Shown one piece after another: positions 36,901 through 39,900 of a DNA stretch of 64,000 nucleotides. Every line of letters begins with the position of its first letter. Positions within the stretch are counted from its first letter, which is position 1. Made by a program: the position numbers and the translations under genes. Source of the DNA: Macrosoma leucophasiata. Taxonomy: Eukaryota > Arthropoda > Insecta > Lepidoptera > Hedylidae. The stretch is taken from the NCBI GenBank assembly GCA_036365455.1, contig JAWQUS010000022.1, positions 9,486,001 through 9,550,000 on the forward strand, given 5' to 3'. The notes beneath the pieces were generated by a model. The model did no database searches, had not been told where the DNA came from, and saw only the letters and a list, made by a program, of their open reading frames with translations.

Positions 36901-39900
36901 TGGATTGAAGACGCACGCCGTATGGCGGATATAGCAGTGCAAGCGAACGAGGGTGACACGCTCTACCGGTCTTCCAATAAAACGCTTTTTCACTATTAAT
37001 TTCCTTCTTCTGATTTCTTCCTTAGGTAGTGAGCCGAGTATTCCGAGTGCTGTCGACGAACTGTACCGGCCATATTTTTTTTTTTTTTTTTTTTTTGGGT
37101 CGGGCTTTATGTAAGCGGCCTGTCTCGAGACGGCACTAGTCTACTTCACCGGGCATTCGGCGAGCGCAGAAGGCGCTCCAGCCTAGCAAAAAAGTTAGCG
37201 CAACTGCCTAAGGGTGACCTATGCGGGTCCGTGCCTCGGCCTAGGGCGTTGCGGAGGGACATATGAGACATATGCGATTATGGGCGGTGCAACTTTCGCT
37301 TATGCAGGAAAGAGCATGAAAGTAAGTTGAACGCGGTCGAGATGAGATCTTTGCGCAAGATCTGCGGTGTATCACTCACCGATCGCGTTCGTAATGAAGA
37401 TGTAAGAAAGAGACTTTGTGTGAATGATAGTATCGGTGTAAAAATGAAAAAAGGCATGCTCCGATGGTTCGGGCATATAGAAAGAATGTCGAATGAGCGA
37501 ATGACTAAACAGATATACAATGTGAATGTGGATGGTTGCAGAGGCCCGTGAAGATCAAGACTGACCTACCATGACCAAATAGCTCGAGTTCTGTCTGATG
37601 GTGGGGTCAAAAGTCTTAGGAATCGGCGTGCATGTATGAAGAGAATGATGAAGGTAGACGAGGCACGAGAGGTTTGTCAGAACCGGGATGTCTGGCGCTC
37701 TACACTCTCTGCCTACCCCGTTAGGGACCTGGCGTGAAGATACATACATACAACTTTCGCTCTACTCTATTCGGTTGGCGATAACCGGAATGTCATCGGC
37801 CTCGCGGGGCCGGGGATAAGGTCGGGATCAGGGGCGGGCGCGGCGCGAAACGCGTCGGCGCGTTGTATTGGCGGTTTGTGCAGTGTGATTCTGTAAATGA
37901 TTGTTCATAGCGGCGATGGCCAACGTGGTCTCATCGTCCGGATCTTTTAAGACGTGCCTTGGACGTCTCCTTTTGGCGCGATCAAAAGGAGTGTATATCG
38001 CGGCCGCTCTGACCAGCAGATTCGGGTGGTGACTCGCCCGATCGAAATTGCGAGCTGAAGCTCGCTTCATAAACTGCCGGATGGTAGGCAGGTTTGCATC
38101 AATGTGCAAGTTTTTATTACGTACGTACCAAGGCGCGCCTACGGCTCTACGTAAGAATCGATTTTGCAAAGTTTGAAGCTTGCTAATGTTGTGTTTTTCG
38201 CGTGGGCGAATACCGGAGACGCGTAACATAGTATGGGCCTTATGCAGGACGTATAGGCGCGGATTTTGTTTCGGGCCGATAGTTTGCTCTTTTTGTTTAA
38301 TAAACAATGTAATTGGGACAACACGAATGCAGCCTTTGCGCGCGCTGCTTTTACATGTGCAGCGAAGGTCAGGTGCCGATCAAGCGTCACTCCTAAGTAT
38401 TTGATTTTGTCCATCCAGGGAATGGGCTCGTCAAACATTTGGACTGGGGCTACGTTAGGTCTGGGAGCGCAGTCCCGTATAAAAAGTATGGCAGCGCTCT
38501 TGCTAGGATTTACCTCTATACGCCAGCGGCGGAACCAAGACTCAAGGTCTTTGGCCGCCGCTTGCAGGGCTTTCCTTATGATCTCTGGCTTTCTGCCTGA
38601 GACGTAAATAGCGGTGTCGTCAGCGTACATTGCCACCTGAACGCCGTGGCGGACAGGGATATCGCTAGTGTATAGCGTGAAAAGGAGGGGGGAGAGTACG
38701 GATCCTTGGGGAACACCAGCTGTTATGGTGTGGCGGTTTGAAAGGGTACCCTCGACTCGATATCGAAAGCCTCTGTCCGACAGAAAATCGCGAATGATGT
38801 GCACGATTTGGGTGGGCACTCCGAGAGTGTACAGCTTATATAATAAGCCGTTGTGCCACACGCGGTCGAACGCTTTAGCGATATCGAAGAAGAGGGCTCC
38901 TGTCATAATCTTTCTATCGAATTTACTGAGTATATGCTCAGTGATTCGATGTACTTGATGGACACAGGAGTGGCGAGCACGGAACCCGAACTGTTCGTCC
39001 GGGATCAAGTGCCGCACTCGGGCGTAATCTAAGAGTCGAGCGTACACGACGCGCTCGTAGAGTTTACTGAGAGAACTGAGCAGACTTATCGGCCTGTATG
39101 ACGAGGCCTGGTTGCTCGGCATACCGGGCTTTTTAAACCCGATAACTATAGCCTCTTTCCACGAGGGTGGAAACATACTATTTTTAAACGCTGCGTTGAG
39201 TATCGCAGCCAAAAGGGCAATGAGCAAGGGGGGAAAGTTTCTTAATCACAAACACTGTACACTGTTAACGAGCGTCCTGCACAGTATTTGCACTCACACA
39301 TCGAAGGCAACTGATTGGGTGGTGGGGCGCGTCATTTCAGCTTAGACAAGCTCTACAATAACTTAACAAATATCGTGGTGCAACCTAGCCTTATCATTTA
39401 TGCATCTTCTCTCAATACAGTGTACAAGGTGCGGAGCCCAAGCTCCATACATTGTGGAACGTCTCCCTTTTCAGCAATGTTCAGTACTTTTGTCTCCCGC
39501 AGATACGTAGTGTGTAAGCTGGTGGCCGGCGAGCGTGTAGCGGCCAACGCTACACTACAGCTGGTGGCGGCGCACGCGGCCTGGGCGCTGGCCGCCGCCC
39601 TGTTCCTGGACTCCCGCACCAAGTGGTCGGTATGTGTCTATACAAGCTGGTGGCCGGCGAGCGTGTAGCGGCCAACGCTACACTACAGCTGGTGGCGGCG
39701 CACGCGGCCTGGGCGCTGGCCGCCGCCCTGTTCCTGGACTCCCGCACCAAGTGGTCGGTATGTGTCTATACAAGCTGGTGGCCGGCGAGCGTGTAGCGGC
39801 CAACGCTACACTACAGCTGGTGGCGGCGCACGCGGCCTGGGCGCTGGCCGCCGCCCTGTTCCTGGACTCCCGCACCAAGTGGTCGGTATGTGTCTATACA

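Larger units (their letters stand above)
37075..39240 (-). mobile_element. 5'-truncated jockey-type LINE, split by an RTE-type fragment
   Basis: A poly(T) run at about 37075-37096 is the 3' tail on the opposite strand. The 3' UTR is interrupted by the insertion 37301-37750 (duplicated site CAACTTTCGCT). The RT domain occupies 37828-39227. The endonuclease and ORF1 are absent, so the copy is 5'-truncated. It lies in the intron between SID-1-like exons 17 and 18. Confidence 0.88.
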
